Below, one piece after another: positions 48,501 to 58,330 of a stretch of DNA of 64,000 bases (position 1 is its first letter; each line of letters opens with the position of its first letter). The position numbers and the translations under genes are program-made. The DNA lies in NCBI GenBank assembly GCA_948470475.1, contig OX419341.1:5850353-5914352 (forward strand), read 5' to 3'. The notes beneath the pieces were generated by a model that did no database searches, had not been told where the DNA came from, and worked only from the letters and a program-made list of their open reading frames with translations. The DNA is from Galaxea fascicularis. Taxonomy: Eukaryota > Cnidaria > Anthozoa > Scleractinia > Euphylliidae.

Positions 48501-51122
48501 TCCAATAGCACCGCAATCCGGTCATTGGCAGCAAAGGACAACCTACTTGATACCTCCACTGTACCGAAGGTCCTTGGCCTACTGTGGGCCACAGACACAG
48601 ACATGCTCAAATACCCACAGCCAACGGGAAAGACCATTCCTCATCTTACCACAAAACGAGAAGTTTTGCAAGAGTCTTCGAGGGTTTATGACCCACTTGG
48701 TCTTCTCGCACCAGTTACAGTCCGTGCAAAACTACTCATGCAAGATTTATGGCGAAAGGGGATAGAATGGGACGAACCTTTGCCTCCAGACCTTCAAATA
48801 AAGTGGACAGAGTTGGCACAAGATTTAGAAGCTCTTGCCGCCATGGAACTGCCCCGACAGTACTTTCCACAATCCAGTCAGTGGCCACAGGACGCTGAAC
48901 TTCATATCTTCGTAGACGCAAGCACAAAGGCCTATGGAACTGTCACCTATCTGAAATCTTCGCAAGCTCAGCACTCCTCATTTGTAATGGCAAAATCACG
49001 TGTCGCACCCACAAAGGAACTAACTTTGCCACAACTGGAGTTAACCGCAGCTGTTATCGGTGCCAGGCTTGCCTCATTTCTTCAAACCCACCTCTGTGTA
49101 ACCAAGATCACCCTATGGTCTGACAGTCAAATTGTTCTCTACTGGCTCAACAGCATGAAACAACTCAAACCATTCATTGCTAACCGTGTCAAAGAAATCA
49201 AGGAACTTACCTCAATCACTAGCTGGAGATTTTGCCCTACATCAGATAACCCTGCTGATTTATTGACACGAGGAATCAAACCCCAGCAATTGGCATCTTC
49301 AGAAATTTGGCAACACGGCCCCGTCTGGCTACCCAGGAATTCTCTTTGGCCTTCTTGGTCCCCATTGGAAACAACTTGTAACGAAGCTACTTACCTTCTC
49401 ACTGAAGACAAGACAAACACAGAAAGTGCAGGTGAAACTGACCACATCCAGCAACTAGGCCTCCATCAAGTGATCCACGTTCCCAAGTTCAGCAGTCTTC
49501 CCAAGCTAATTAGAGTCACTGCTTATGTTTTTCGCTTCATCCAGAACTTAAAAACCCAGAAGAAGAACTCTGGATCCTTGAGTACCCACGAGTTGGACCA
49601 AGCAAGAAGAGAGTGGATAAGGAACTGTCAACAAACGACCTACCACAAGGAAATCAGCCACCTACAATCGAAATCTTCACACCGCCCAGCCTTAGTACGC
49701 CAACTGCGTCTGTTCCTTGATAATGCAGGTCTCATTCGTTGCGGTGGAAGGATTCACAATGCTCCTGTGGCAGAATCAACAAAGTTCCCCCTTCTGCTAC
49801 CGCCCAAACACCTGTTTACAGACGTGGTAATCCGCGAAACCCATGTGCACCAATTACATGCTGGTACCAACTCCACGTTAACTGCCTTACGTCAGAAATA
49901 CTGGATTCCCGCTGGACGACAGCATGTCAAGAACATAATCAGCCAGTGTGTTACTTGTAAGAAGATTTCAGGACTGGCCTACAATACCCCTGATCCACCC
50001 CCTCTTCCAAAATCAAGACTCGAACAGTTGGAACCATTCACCGTGACGGGGGTTGACTTCACAGGCGCACTGTACATCCGAGAAGATGGAGCTGAGAAGA
50101 AGGTTTATATCTGCCTGTTCACGTGCGCTTCATGCAGAGCTGTACACTTGGAAATCGTCTCAGACTTATCTGTTCCCACATTTCTCCTTGCTTATCGTCG
50201 ATTTACAGCCCGGAAATCTACTCCCCGACAAATGATCTCAGACAACGCCTCCACGTACCTTTCCGCCGCCACAGAACTGAAAGAGTTGTTTCAATCAGCG
50301 ACCTTGAAAGAGTCACTCAGCAGACAAGGCGTTAACTGGCAGTTCATTCCCAAACGAGCACCGTGGTATGGCGGTTTCTGGGAGCGTTTGATTGGCCTTA
50401 CTAAGTCAACACTCAAGAAAGTCTTAGGACGAGCATCCGTGAACCTAATCACCTTACAGACCATTGCTGTTGAGATCGAAGCCATCTTGAATGACAGACC
50501 TCTAACATATGTCTCGTCAGATCTAAGGGATGAAGAACCACTCACACCAGCCCACCTCCTTTATGGAAGAAGGATAACTACCCTCCCTCACCTGAGATCA
50601 GAAGAAGATGAGATTAGCGATCCTGACTACAAAGAAACCACCGAGTTCCAAAGAGATTCGAAACGTCTTGCTCTTCTTATTCAACACTTCTGGTCCCGCT
50701 GGAGGCAGGAGTACCTAACCTCACTGAGAGAATTTCACAAGGCCTCAGGAAACAATGAAGCCAGGGTGAGAGTTGGTGACATTGTTCTTGTCCATGACGA
50801 GGGCCCAAGAATCAATTGGAAGCTTGCAGTGGTAGAAAGCCTGTTACCAGGAAAGGATGGACATGTTCGTTCCGTAAACATTCGCACCGCAGGAGGCAGA
50901 ACCAATCGCCCAATCACGAAACTGTATCCTCTTGAGGTAACCCACCAGAATGGAAATGATCCTGTCCCAATCAGTCAAACCGATCATCGCGATGGTCAAG
51001 CAAATCACTGTTATCCCAGGAGAATTGCTACTAGACGAGCTGCTGCAGTGAGAGCTGTTCAACGTATTGGAAATTGGGCAAGAGAACTTGTTGCGCCCCC
51101 GGAGGATGTCGAGAAGATTTAG
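45552..51122 (+). CDS. BEL/Pao gag-pol polyprotein
   Basis: A single 1856-residue ORF encodes the retrotransposon's capsid and enzymes. The N terminus is coiled-coil-like. Gag around residue 185-340 has the DUF1759 type (LPKLTLPMFDGN, WQSFWDSY). Three Cys/His knuckles lie at about 400-460. The aspartic protease motif near 534 is FDEGSQRSF, so the usual D-S/T-G reads D-E-G. Reverse transcriptase spans about 800-1000 with FTADIEKAFL and the catalytic YVDD near 945. RNase H lies around 1115-1260 (IFVDAS, LPQLELTAA, WSDSQIV, NPADLLTRG). Integrase has an HHCC zinc motif near 1430-1470 and a D-D-E core: GVDFTG at about 1500, ISDNAS at about 1562 and WERLIG at about 1611. The C-terminal DUF5641-type domain has VGDIVLVHDEG near 1740. 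The start codon overlaps the primer-binding site and the stop (51120-51122) lies 14 bp inside the 3' LTR. It appears intact; activity is not shown. Confidence 0.97.
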   Translation: MEGLSRLTASRGGYRSHLTKLQNKLDEIMEGEIDAVQRATLIMYMEQLQRKGEKLSQLDTEIAALLDKPEDLEREIFESEDIQNSIMERICVIKATLEVTQQIPVTTPTLPEQDIQPSTIDDNPESTEVITGSENSPPTSQISQSGASVNTNVIANSTSSGSPENANVVTHSTPSGASVSTYHNVSRLPKLTLPMFDGNSLHWQSFWDSYKAAVHDNSSLSDIQKFNYLKAQIHGDASRSIAGFPLTSANYLRSIELLEERFGQPHRIINAHMEALLNLPSPTNRLANLRHFYDTMETHIRGLEALGKSHESYGDILVPIIQRKLPIDLKRNLAREHANKEWKLDELRKAILKEVEILEAGQNMTDTRDSITPTPTAAFLAGSKGKPVPPSGNHSATKRECAYCKGPHNPWECTKVTDLQRRHDIIRESRLCFNCFGRHRVSNCQSRNRCRICHRKHHTTLCIGGIQPATPSLSSVVSSTNTMQEIEPEPVTPPVASVHTVQQKDSQRMSTLLKTAIAPVQHHGREISARILFDEGSQRSFITNDLAQRLHLTHDREDTISLSAFGGTSTSVKRVKVATIHLQTDQGDTVPIEVIIVPTIATPLQNHMTVDLQNLPHLQGLKLAHPISDNDLFEIDLLIGADHYWNIVEDHIVRGRGPTAAKSKIGYLLSGPVPNLARYTTPQTSILHVMTAHKQDEYELERFWNLESVGIQPHEITDKNTDFLRDYQDTSITLKEKGYSAKLPWKSDHPPLPTNADITEKRTRSMVRHLAKDPQKLKMYNDIIVDQENRGFIERVGNPQTSEGKCHYIPHHAVLKDSSTTPIRIVYDCSCRQSQAQPSLNDCLLAGPPIANDLTAILLRFRRHKYAFTADIEKAFLNVTLDEGDRDATRFYWLKDPSNPESDFVVYRFKAILFGASSSPFILNATIDKHLTNCSDPVADDMRKNIYVDDLLSGVHQEDDGIVYYQHARSLMSPVGFNLRSWTSNSTAIRSLAAKDNLLDTSTVPKVLGLLWATDTDMLKYPQPTGKTIPHLTTKREVLQESSRVYDPLGLLAPVTVRAKLLMQDLWRKGIEWDEPLPPDLQIKWTELAQDLEALAAMELPRQYFPQSSQWPQDAELHIFVDASTKAYGTVTYLKSSQAQHSSFVMAKSRVAPTKELTLPQLELTAAVIGARLASFLQTHLCVTKITLWSDSQIVLYWLNSMKQLKPFIANRVKEIKELTSITSWRFCPTSDNPADLLTRGIKPQQLASSEIWQHGPVWLPRNSLWPSWSPLETTCNEATYLLTEDKTNTESAGETDHIQQLGLHQVIHVPKFSSLPKLIRVTAYVFRFIQNLKTQKKNSGSLSTHELDQARREWIRNCQQTTYHKEISHLQSKSSHRPALVRQLRLFLDNAGLIRCGGRIHNAPVAESTKFPLLLPPKHLFTDVVIRETHVHQLHAGTNSTLTALRQKYWIPAGRQHVKNIISQCVTCKKISGLAYNTPDPPPLPKSRLEQLEPFTVTGVDFTGALYIREDGAEKKVYICLFTCASCRAVHLEIVSDLSVPTFLLAYRRFTARKSTPRQMISDNASTYLSAATELKELFQSATLKESLSRQGVNWQFIPKRAPWYGGFWERLIGLTKSTLKKVLGRASVNLITLQTIAVEIEAILNDRPLTYVSSDLRDEEPLTPAHLLYGRRITTLPHLRSEEDEISDPDYKETTEFQRDSKRLALLIQHFWSRWRQEYLTSLREFHKASGNNEARVRVGDIVLVHDEGPRINWKLAVVESLLPGKDGHVRSVNIRTAGGRTNRPITKLYPLEVTHQNGNDPVPISQTDHRDGQANHCYPRRIATRRAAAVRAVQRIGNWARELVAPPEDVEKI

Positions 51123-51352
51123 AACACTTCATGAACCTTGAACTGAACGGCTAGTTTTGCTTCTGTTTTATTGTTAAATTTAAGTGTTTAAGTTATGCGT
51201 GGGAACTGGACCCCAGTCTTGGCTTCAGGGGCTTGAACTCCCCGCAGTTATGTTAATAAAACCATGTGCTTTGGAATCGGCCATCTTTGTTGTGGTTCTT
51301 TAGTTCCTCCATTCCTTTATCACCCTTTCTCAGTCGTTTTATCTCATTGACA
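51107..51352 (+). repeat. 3' LTR of the BEL/Pao element
   Basis: 246 bp with the same sequence as 45289-45534. The first 16 bp encode the last codons and stop of the polyprotein. AATAAA lies at 51255-51260. Confidence 0.95.
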
Positions 51353-51620
51353 AATGTGTCCAGGTAAGCTGAGAGCCACTTATTGTGCACTATCGCCACG
51401 AAGTAGCGTGTATTACCCCTTAAATGTACCAAATATAGTTTGAGCTCGAACACTTCTGGCAGCCATAGATAGCTGTTTCGGCCTTGTGAGACTTCATCAG
51501 TATGTACCCACATGAATAAAACAAGCAATGAAAATGTGAAGCTTCTGGGATGTGACTTAGAGTGACAAGAATACGTCAGAAATTAATGTGTCTAGGTAAG
51601 CTGAAAACCACTCATGAAGC

Positions 51621-54600
51621 AGTTTTCCATTCTGCACCTTTTGAGACAGATCTCACAAGCCTGAATTCTACCTCTTATCGCCACTCTCATCTGTCCAAGT
51701 TGTGAACAGAAAAAAAAACGGGAGATGAATCAAACGACGAACAGGGTGTCAACAGCAAGATGGGTCCGAAATGGGGCGTTTCTTCGGCCCTTTTGTCAAT
51801 CTCGACCGCAAAGTCTTCTGTCTTGATTGTACAAGGCCTCAAGTTTTGCAAGCTTTTATCGACGCGCAGATGAGGATAGCTTGTGATACAAGACACAGCA
51901 GAGTGCACTACCTTGATTCACACCATTACGACTGAAACTGGGCACGGCAGGGACCAACCGATCTTGTGCAGTACGAGAGCTGCAAATCAAGATCACCTTC
52001 GGACAAAGTTGTCTGTTCAGCGTAAAGGCGCGAAGGGCTCTTTTTTATAGAGGGTTAATGCGTGTCGCGTAACTGTTTTCCAGTCAGATTAGATATTGAC
52101 CAAGTGCAGTCTTCATGAAGGTACTAGGTTAGAGCACCAAGGTGTTTCGCACAGTCATTCCGTCGAACAAAACATTCAGTTAGAAAATCATTTTTCACTG
52201 GTCTACTGAGTGTTTTAAAAACGCCGTTGTTTGCATAGTGTCTTACACAAATCAAAAGATAATTTACAACCTTAACTGCCCTACAATTTACATGTACATA
52301 CAACCTCGTAGAATAGATGAAAGTACCAGTAAGAAACCAAACAGCATACCATTGGAAACAAATACTAGGTAATACCGGTACCCGCACCCAAGCGGGAAAA
52401 TGAGTGCGAGCTAGTCAAAATCAAATAAAATCAATCAAATCCAATTTAGGGACTGTGTAATAATTATCAGGACGGGCAAGGTGGGGGACTGGAGAGAAGG
52501 AGCCAAAAAATGAGCCTCGCAAAGAGAAATGCTACATAGTACCTCCCTGCAAACTAAATCAAGTTTAACTCTGAATAGCTTCCTAATCTCCCAAAAAATT
52601 ATGACAAGCCCCCCTCCCCGCCTCTCCCACCTACATTTATATTAAACCTACACCTGAGTTCACTACTTGCACTTGCTCTTTGCTTTATAATTAAATCACT
52701 CATGAGTCTTCTTCAGTACGCGGCTCCGGTTTGGCATCCACTATCTAGTTAAAGATATTGATGCAATCGAGGGCGTACAACGACGTGCATGGAGACTAGC
52801 GCTTAGACAGACGGAAAAAAGGCGATACGCCCTTTTTCATAGGGTTACCCTCAAGACTCCCTTTTCAAATTTATATATAATTTATGTATTTATGTATTTG
52901 AAAAAAAAAACATCTTAACATGTATAACGCTTTCCACTTCCGAACTATCTTACCGCGCATTGTCTTCTGAGTCATCTCAGGGGTAGTCCTGTGAATCACT
53001 GGATTTCAGCTCCGAGTCTATAGTTGTGTCAACGCATGAACACAACTCTCAACGCGAGCTGATAATTCAATATTATAGGTTTTGAGTTTATTTAACACGT
53101 AAACATCCCAGGGGAGCTCAAGTAAAGAGTTAGTTAGAATGCGTACACGCGCGTGTGTGTAACTGCGAAATAGATGACAAAAAACTGAAATAAGTCTACA
53201 CGGTTGGTTTTGGTTTTTCTACGATTGAGAAATTGGAACGAGCTTTATGAACCAATAACAGAGCAAATAAATGAGAATACTACACTCTTTTTTTATAAGA
53301 ATCTTTTTTATAAGAACTTTGATGCTGAGATTAACCGCCCAAATTTTAAGCCGGAACATTCTTAGAACACATCCCAAGCTGAGAATCAATTAAGAACATC
53401 TTGATTTGGCTCATTTATATTTTAAATGAGTAGTATTCTATGTACACATGAACTTTTTCTGCGTTTTTACTTCAAAATCTAGTGACTTTATGTCGCGTTG
53501 TGAAACTCTATGTTCAATACTTTTTGTAAAGCTAAATTTACCAGTAGTTGGTTGGCGCGACATCGTGTGTCAGTCAGTATACCGTGTAAGGCTCAAATCG
53601 CGAAAAACATCATAACATCGAGCCTCAGCCAGTCAGCCCCTTAAAATTAGACGTTCTTATATATATAAAAAAAAGAGTGTATATAAAATTATTGCGGAAA
53701 CCACAGAGTATTACTTTCGGATTACCCTGTAAAGGAACAGGAAGAAACTGCAGAACTGCTTTCAACACTGAAATAAAAGTTATTCGAGACTTCAGTTCCA
53801 TCTTCTGTTGATCTAGAATAACAATCAGGTAAAAAGAAAAGGAAAGAAAATCCCAAATCGCAACACGCTCTTGTCCACGGGTGGACAAGCTCGTGTCCAC
53901 GTGTGGACAAGCTCGAAAACCTTACGGTTATCTAGCTGCCAGGGCATTTCCTTCTGTGTAATAATATTTAGTTTAAATTGTAATTGAACATACTATGTGT
54001 TAAGTTGCTAATTATTTAATAAGTTTTACAACCCATGTAATCTGGTAATGGAAATGTGAAATAAACTGTTGTGTGTTGTGTTGTACACACGGTTTCCCGA
54101 TTAGACTCCTTCGTTTACTTTAGATGTTTTTGCATGTATTAAGTAACTGCAATTGTTTTTATGCCAACTAACGTCAGGTGGATTTGAAAATGTCTAAATT
54201 AATTTGCATATCGCTCAGTATCTTTTCACCGACTGACCGTCGTATAATAGCTGTTTAGTGGTAAAAATTTTACCCAACGATGCTTTTACGCAGTTTCATA
54301 CCCTGTGTCTCGTGATTGAACTAACCTTTCAGAATTGCGAAAGGCGCCTGTGGGTGAAAAATTACCCCGTGAAAGAAGAATATTTAATTTCACGCTGGCA
54401 GAGTTGAGAAAGCGAGGGAATAAAAAAGAATGGCGCTGCGGATCGCCTGAACAGGTAAATTCATAAATGCAGTAATCCTCACCGGGTAAATTTTCTGTGG
54501 TTTTGGGATACACCTAATAATAGTAATAACTAGACCATGTCACTGAAATATATTTCTAAAAATGTGCGAAGATGATATTCTCCTATATTTTATTCCCCGT

Positions 54601-55243
54601 ATGAAATATTTAATTTATATCCTTCTAATTATTTCTTGTCTCGGAGGAAAGCCATAACTGATAAACAATAACACGTCGTGATGCCGACAGCAAGGACGTT
54701 TTCGCACGTGTTCCTTAGTTTTTAAAGGCTGGGCAATTTTTAGTGATAAGCATTATCATCACAATTACTTCACTTTCATACATACATTTCAGTGGAAATA
54801 GCCAAAACTCAAGCGGCTGAGATAGATGTAAAACAGGTATTATTTGAAAATGAGTTTTTATTATATATAACTATGGAGGACTTACAATCGCTTCTATGGG
54901 TGAATGTCAACTCTTTCTTCGGTCTTCCTGGAAACACGTATTTGCAGTAAAAATCAAAAGGACTATGAGCAATGTCTTTCCGCAGGCTCAAAAGCTTCGC
55001 CGTCTTCGCGTAATTGCAGTTTCCTCTGCAGCTAGTTTACTCATTAAAGCATGCTTGATATGGTCTTAATCGAAATGTCGGGATGTACCGATAGCTGTGC
55101 CTTTTATAAGATAGTTGATTATCATACTGTTAATTCAAAACATACATACACAACTTGAGGAAGTACATGTCTGTATAGTATATCGGAAGTGCCTAGCAGT
55201 CTCCCAAGAGGCCTTCCATGGTGCCAAGAATAAACGACGTGGC
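51621..55243. other. Gene-free region
   Basis: No gene seen apart from a LINE remnant at 52704-52860. Around 53865-53912, TTGTCCACGGGTGGACAA and GTGTCCACGTGTGGACAA are two adjacent short palindromes. Open frames are short and lack recognisable domains. Confidence 0.45.
52704..52860 (+). pseudogene. Degenerate LINE reverse transcriptase fragment
   Basis: Reading frame one gives SLLQYAAPVWHPL. After a frameshift with a nearby stop, another frame gives KDIDAIEGVQRRAWRLAL and then EKRRYALFHR. The Q/EYAxPVWHP...IExVQRRA pattern is a hallmark of the region just after the RT domain in jockey/RTE/CR1-type non-LTR elements. Only about 50 residues survive and the frame is broken. Confidence 0.75.
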
Positions 55244-55847
55244 TCCGAAAATAGGCTCTTACCGATAGTGCTAGCACTTTTTTGGCATTATTTGGCTTCA
55301 CGAGCACTTTTTTTTTTTTACATTTCATCCCAAAAAGCACTGCTAGCATTTTTTTGGATTTTCGACTGATTATTTGTATAATTTTGTGTTAAAAAGCACA
55401 ATCTGACTTTATTTATGTCGTCCAAAGCCGCATTTTGTCCTCATAGGTCAGCGGTTGCCTTTTAGAAACCCAGTCCATCACACTCGTTCCAAGATGGCGT
55501 CATCCACGTTGTCATCGAGTAATAATGGAAATTAGCCAGCCAAGGCAGAGATAGTTCGAGAGCGTACTCTGCCATCAATCAATGGAAAAATAAGACTAGG
55601 GGCAACTGTGATGCAAAAAACATTGATCGTTACAATTTTTTGTTGAAAAATGTAACTGAAAATCTGAGAAATGTAATATTCTATGTTTAAAAGAATCGGA
55701 AAAAAAGTGAGCATTTTTATGTAACCGAGGAGCACTTTTTAAAAAAAATTAACATTATTTTAGCACTTTTTTGGAAAAAAAACAAGCACTGCTTTTAGCA
55801 TTTAATGCTTTTTTTACGAGCACTTTCGGTAAGAGCCTATCCGAAAA
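55244..55847. mobile_element. hAT-type non-autonomous transposon with 8-bp target duplication
   Basis: TCCGAAAA at 55244-55251 and 55840-55847 flanks a 588-bp element. Its ends TAGGCTCTTACCGATAGTGC and (inverted) AGCACTTTCGGTAAGAGCCTA match at 20 of 21 positions. The interior repeats GAGCACTTTTTT-like phrases many times and has no coding capacity. The 8-bp duplication points to the hAT superfamily. Confidence 0.85.
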
Positions 55848-56058
55848 CAGGCGACAGTTTTCTGAAAAATGTAATATTCTATGTTTAAAAGAATCGGAAA
55901 AAAGTGAGCATTTTTATGTAACCGAGGAGCACTTTTTAAAAAAATTAGCATTATTTTAGCACTTTTTTGGCAAAAAACAAGCACTGCTTTTAGCATTTAA
56001 TGCTTTTTTTTACGAGCACTTTCGGTAAGAGCCTATCCGAAAACAGGCGACAGTTTTC
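55663..56058. repeat. Tandem duplication of about 198 bp covering the hAT element's right end
   Basis: TCTGAGAAATGTAATATTCT at 55663 recurs as TCTGAAAAATGTAATATTCT at 55861, and the two copies run in step through GAGCCTATCCGAAAACAGGC and GACAGTTTTC. The duplicated unit contains the element's 3' end, its target duplication and 15 bp of flank. It therefore arose after insertion. Confidence 0.85.
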
Positions 56059-57837
56059 CAAGACCAACAACCGACGGAAATGGGCAGAAAAGGAGCGACA
56101 TTTTGCGACAGGGACAATTCATTTTTAATTCCTTTTTGTTTTCGTTGCGATAGTAATATTTTTCCCTAACGAAGCAGGCGACAGAATCGTAAACGAGCGA
56201 CAATGTGACTTGGGAGGCTTCTCCTAAAGCCCTCCTGCCCTTCCCACGATCGAGCGAAGGGAAACAGTCCTGGAAACGAGGTCGCCTCGTTCTCACGGTT
56301 ACGGCAACACTCGAGTGATTTCGAAAAGAGAAACGAAGCTTTAAAAGCTTTTCAATAATAGAACAAGCAATGAGCTCTTTTCAGACAAATCTGAGAAACA
56401 ATAAATAGGAGGCCTTGACAATTGTTTCTCAATTTGATCAGCAATACTCTAAATTAAACGTCCATTGAAAGGCTAGAGTTTGTCCACTAGCTTATTTATC
56501 TGTGGAAGAATACCGAACTTCATTTTGGTTTTGCGTGGTTCGCAAGGACTAAAAATGATGGAGTTGGAATTTGGATCCTATTTGCTAATGAGGGAGGGGT
56601 GTAGGAGCGGTCGGGGTACCGCCCCTATTTTATGCGCCAATTCCATTTTCTAAACAAAAAATTCTAAGACTTCGCTTCATGCAAATCTTCAGTGGAAGCC
56701 AACAATGGATGATATCGTGCCTTCATGCATTGATACTTTGATAATGGCACAGCGAAGAGTCTTTCATAGAGATAGTTTATTTGTTTAGAGCTTAATAATG
56801 CAGAGATAAGTCACGCGATCAGGTTAGGTGAAAATGCTAAATTTTCCTCTCCAGCGTTTATGTTTTTAAGCTGAGAGCCGTGTACTGAAAAACTGGAAGA
56901 CTCCACAACTCATTCTTTTTAATTGCTACTCTGGCAATCAGAATTTTTGCTGTTTTGATTTCTTGGTTACTTGTTGTCTCGCATTTACGGCACTTAATGA
57001 ATACCTAACTAAAGTGTCTCAAATATCCGGTGACAATGTGAGTCACGAACGCATATCACAAACCAGTTAAACATCGTCCCGCACAATTCCCTCTTGATTA
57101 AATACCTACTAGACGGCGTATCTTGGTGTGGAAGGATTAAGGTTTTCTAATTATAAAGTGGCCAACTCGGTAAACGTTTAGCATCGCTTCTTAGTGCTGT
57201 TGGGCGATGCTTTTATATTTGTGAAGGAAGCAATAGGATGGCGGTTTGATACTGTCATGGCATTTGAAGCAGCCGCCGATATGTCTTGTTCTCTTGACTC
57301 GTAGATGGGCAGATACTGAACAAAGCATGTACTTATAAAGGTAAGATGGTGCAAGTATTATTATTACTTACCAATAAGTGGCTAGTATTGGTCGATTTTC
57401 GAAGATTTACTTTCGTTTACTGATATGGTTGTCAAGGCTGGCTTTTTTTACATCGCTGAATACATGCTTTGGTAGTTTGGAGCATTACATCTTCGAAATT
57501 ATTTTATCGCTTTTGTCTCACAAAAATTGATGAACTAAAATGGCTGTCATGTCTCTGGCTGTGTAGCTGGAGACATAATACGAATGTGGAATTAAACTTA
57601 AAACGGTTTCGCTACCAAGGCGGCAATTCTCTCTCAACCCGTTTATGCTAGAATTACACGGTTTGGTATGTGTCTGAGGTATGTGTGAAATATGTATGTA
57701 CATGTGAGGACATCGTGATCCTTACGTTACCTCATACTGTTGTGTCAATATACACAGAATATATGGGTTGTAGGATGTTTATATATAGATATAGGCAGAA
57801 GCCAGAATATAAAGAGAACTGACCGTCGAGAACCAGG
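56059..57837. other. Gene-free region
   Basis: I see no gene, RNA or clear repeat here; only short open frames without recognisable content. Confidence 0.45.
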
Positions 57838-58330
57838 AAATCTTATCTGATCTGAATACACGAATGAGAGAGAGCCTCATAGGAGCGCTGTGAGAGAGTC
57901 GGAGAGAGCGCATGATATCGAATGATATCGGGTTTTTCCCACAGTAATCTCAGTTCACTTCATTTCTTATGTCGAGTACCCAAGATAAAGACCAATATTT
58001 TCCTTCGCAAGACATCGAGCTACCCCAGCCTCAATTCTCGGTATTTTTTCAGTTTTGGCAGATAACCTTTTCTCAGTTACAGCATGATTCCACTGATCTC
58101 CACTGATGTCAGGGCACCAAGAAATCTTATCCGAATAGACGAATGAGGAAGCCTCAAACGGGAGAGAGCGCATGATTTCGGGTTTTTCAATTCCCACAGT
58201 TATCTCAGTTCACTTCATTTCTTATGTCGAGTGCCCAAGATTAAGACCAAGGCATCGAGCTACCACAGCTCCAATTCTCGGTATCTTTTCTGTTTTGCTT
58301 GATAAGCTTTTACAGCACGATTCCGTAAAG
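57838..58330. repeat. Diverged tandem duplication, period about 284 bp
   Basis: Copy 1 starts AAATCTTATCTGATCTGAAT at 57838 and copy 2 AAATCTTATCCGAATAGACG at about 58122. Both continue with CTCAGTTCACTTCATTTCTT, ATGTCGAGT(A/G)CCCAAGAT, CATCGAGCTACC and CAATTCTCGGTAT. Small indels make the copies unequal. No coding content. Confidence 0.75.

Larger units (their letters stand above)
45289..51352 (+). mobile_element. Complete BEL/Pao LTR retrotransposon
   Basis: The 6064-bp element is bounded by 246-bp LTRs beginning TGTCGAG and ending TTGACA (5'-TG...CA-3'). AATGT at 45284-45288 and again at 51353-51357 is the 5-bp target-site duplication usual for this superfamily. Read base by base, the LTRs are identical, and the single ORF is uninterrupted, so insertion is very recent. 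The primer-binding site directly follows the 5' LTR. GGAGGA directly before the 3' LTR is a short candidate polypurine tract. The order gag, protease, RT, RNase H, integrase is the BEL/Pao order. No envelope ORF is present. Confidence 0.97.
45223..51620. repeat. Host tandem repeat of about 230 bp, split by the BEL element
   Basis: GCAATGAAAATGTGGTGCTT with GGGATGTGGCTTAGAGTG (45223-45288) resumes after the element at 51358. The next unit starts with CAATGAAAATGTGAAGCTTC and GGGATGTGACTTAGAGTG at about 51523 and continues through TTAATGTGTCTAGGTAAGCT near 51580-51600. Removing the element and one copy of the target duplication gives a unit of about 230 bp followed by a partial second unit. Confidence 0.75.
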
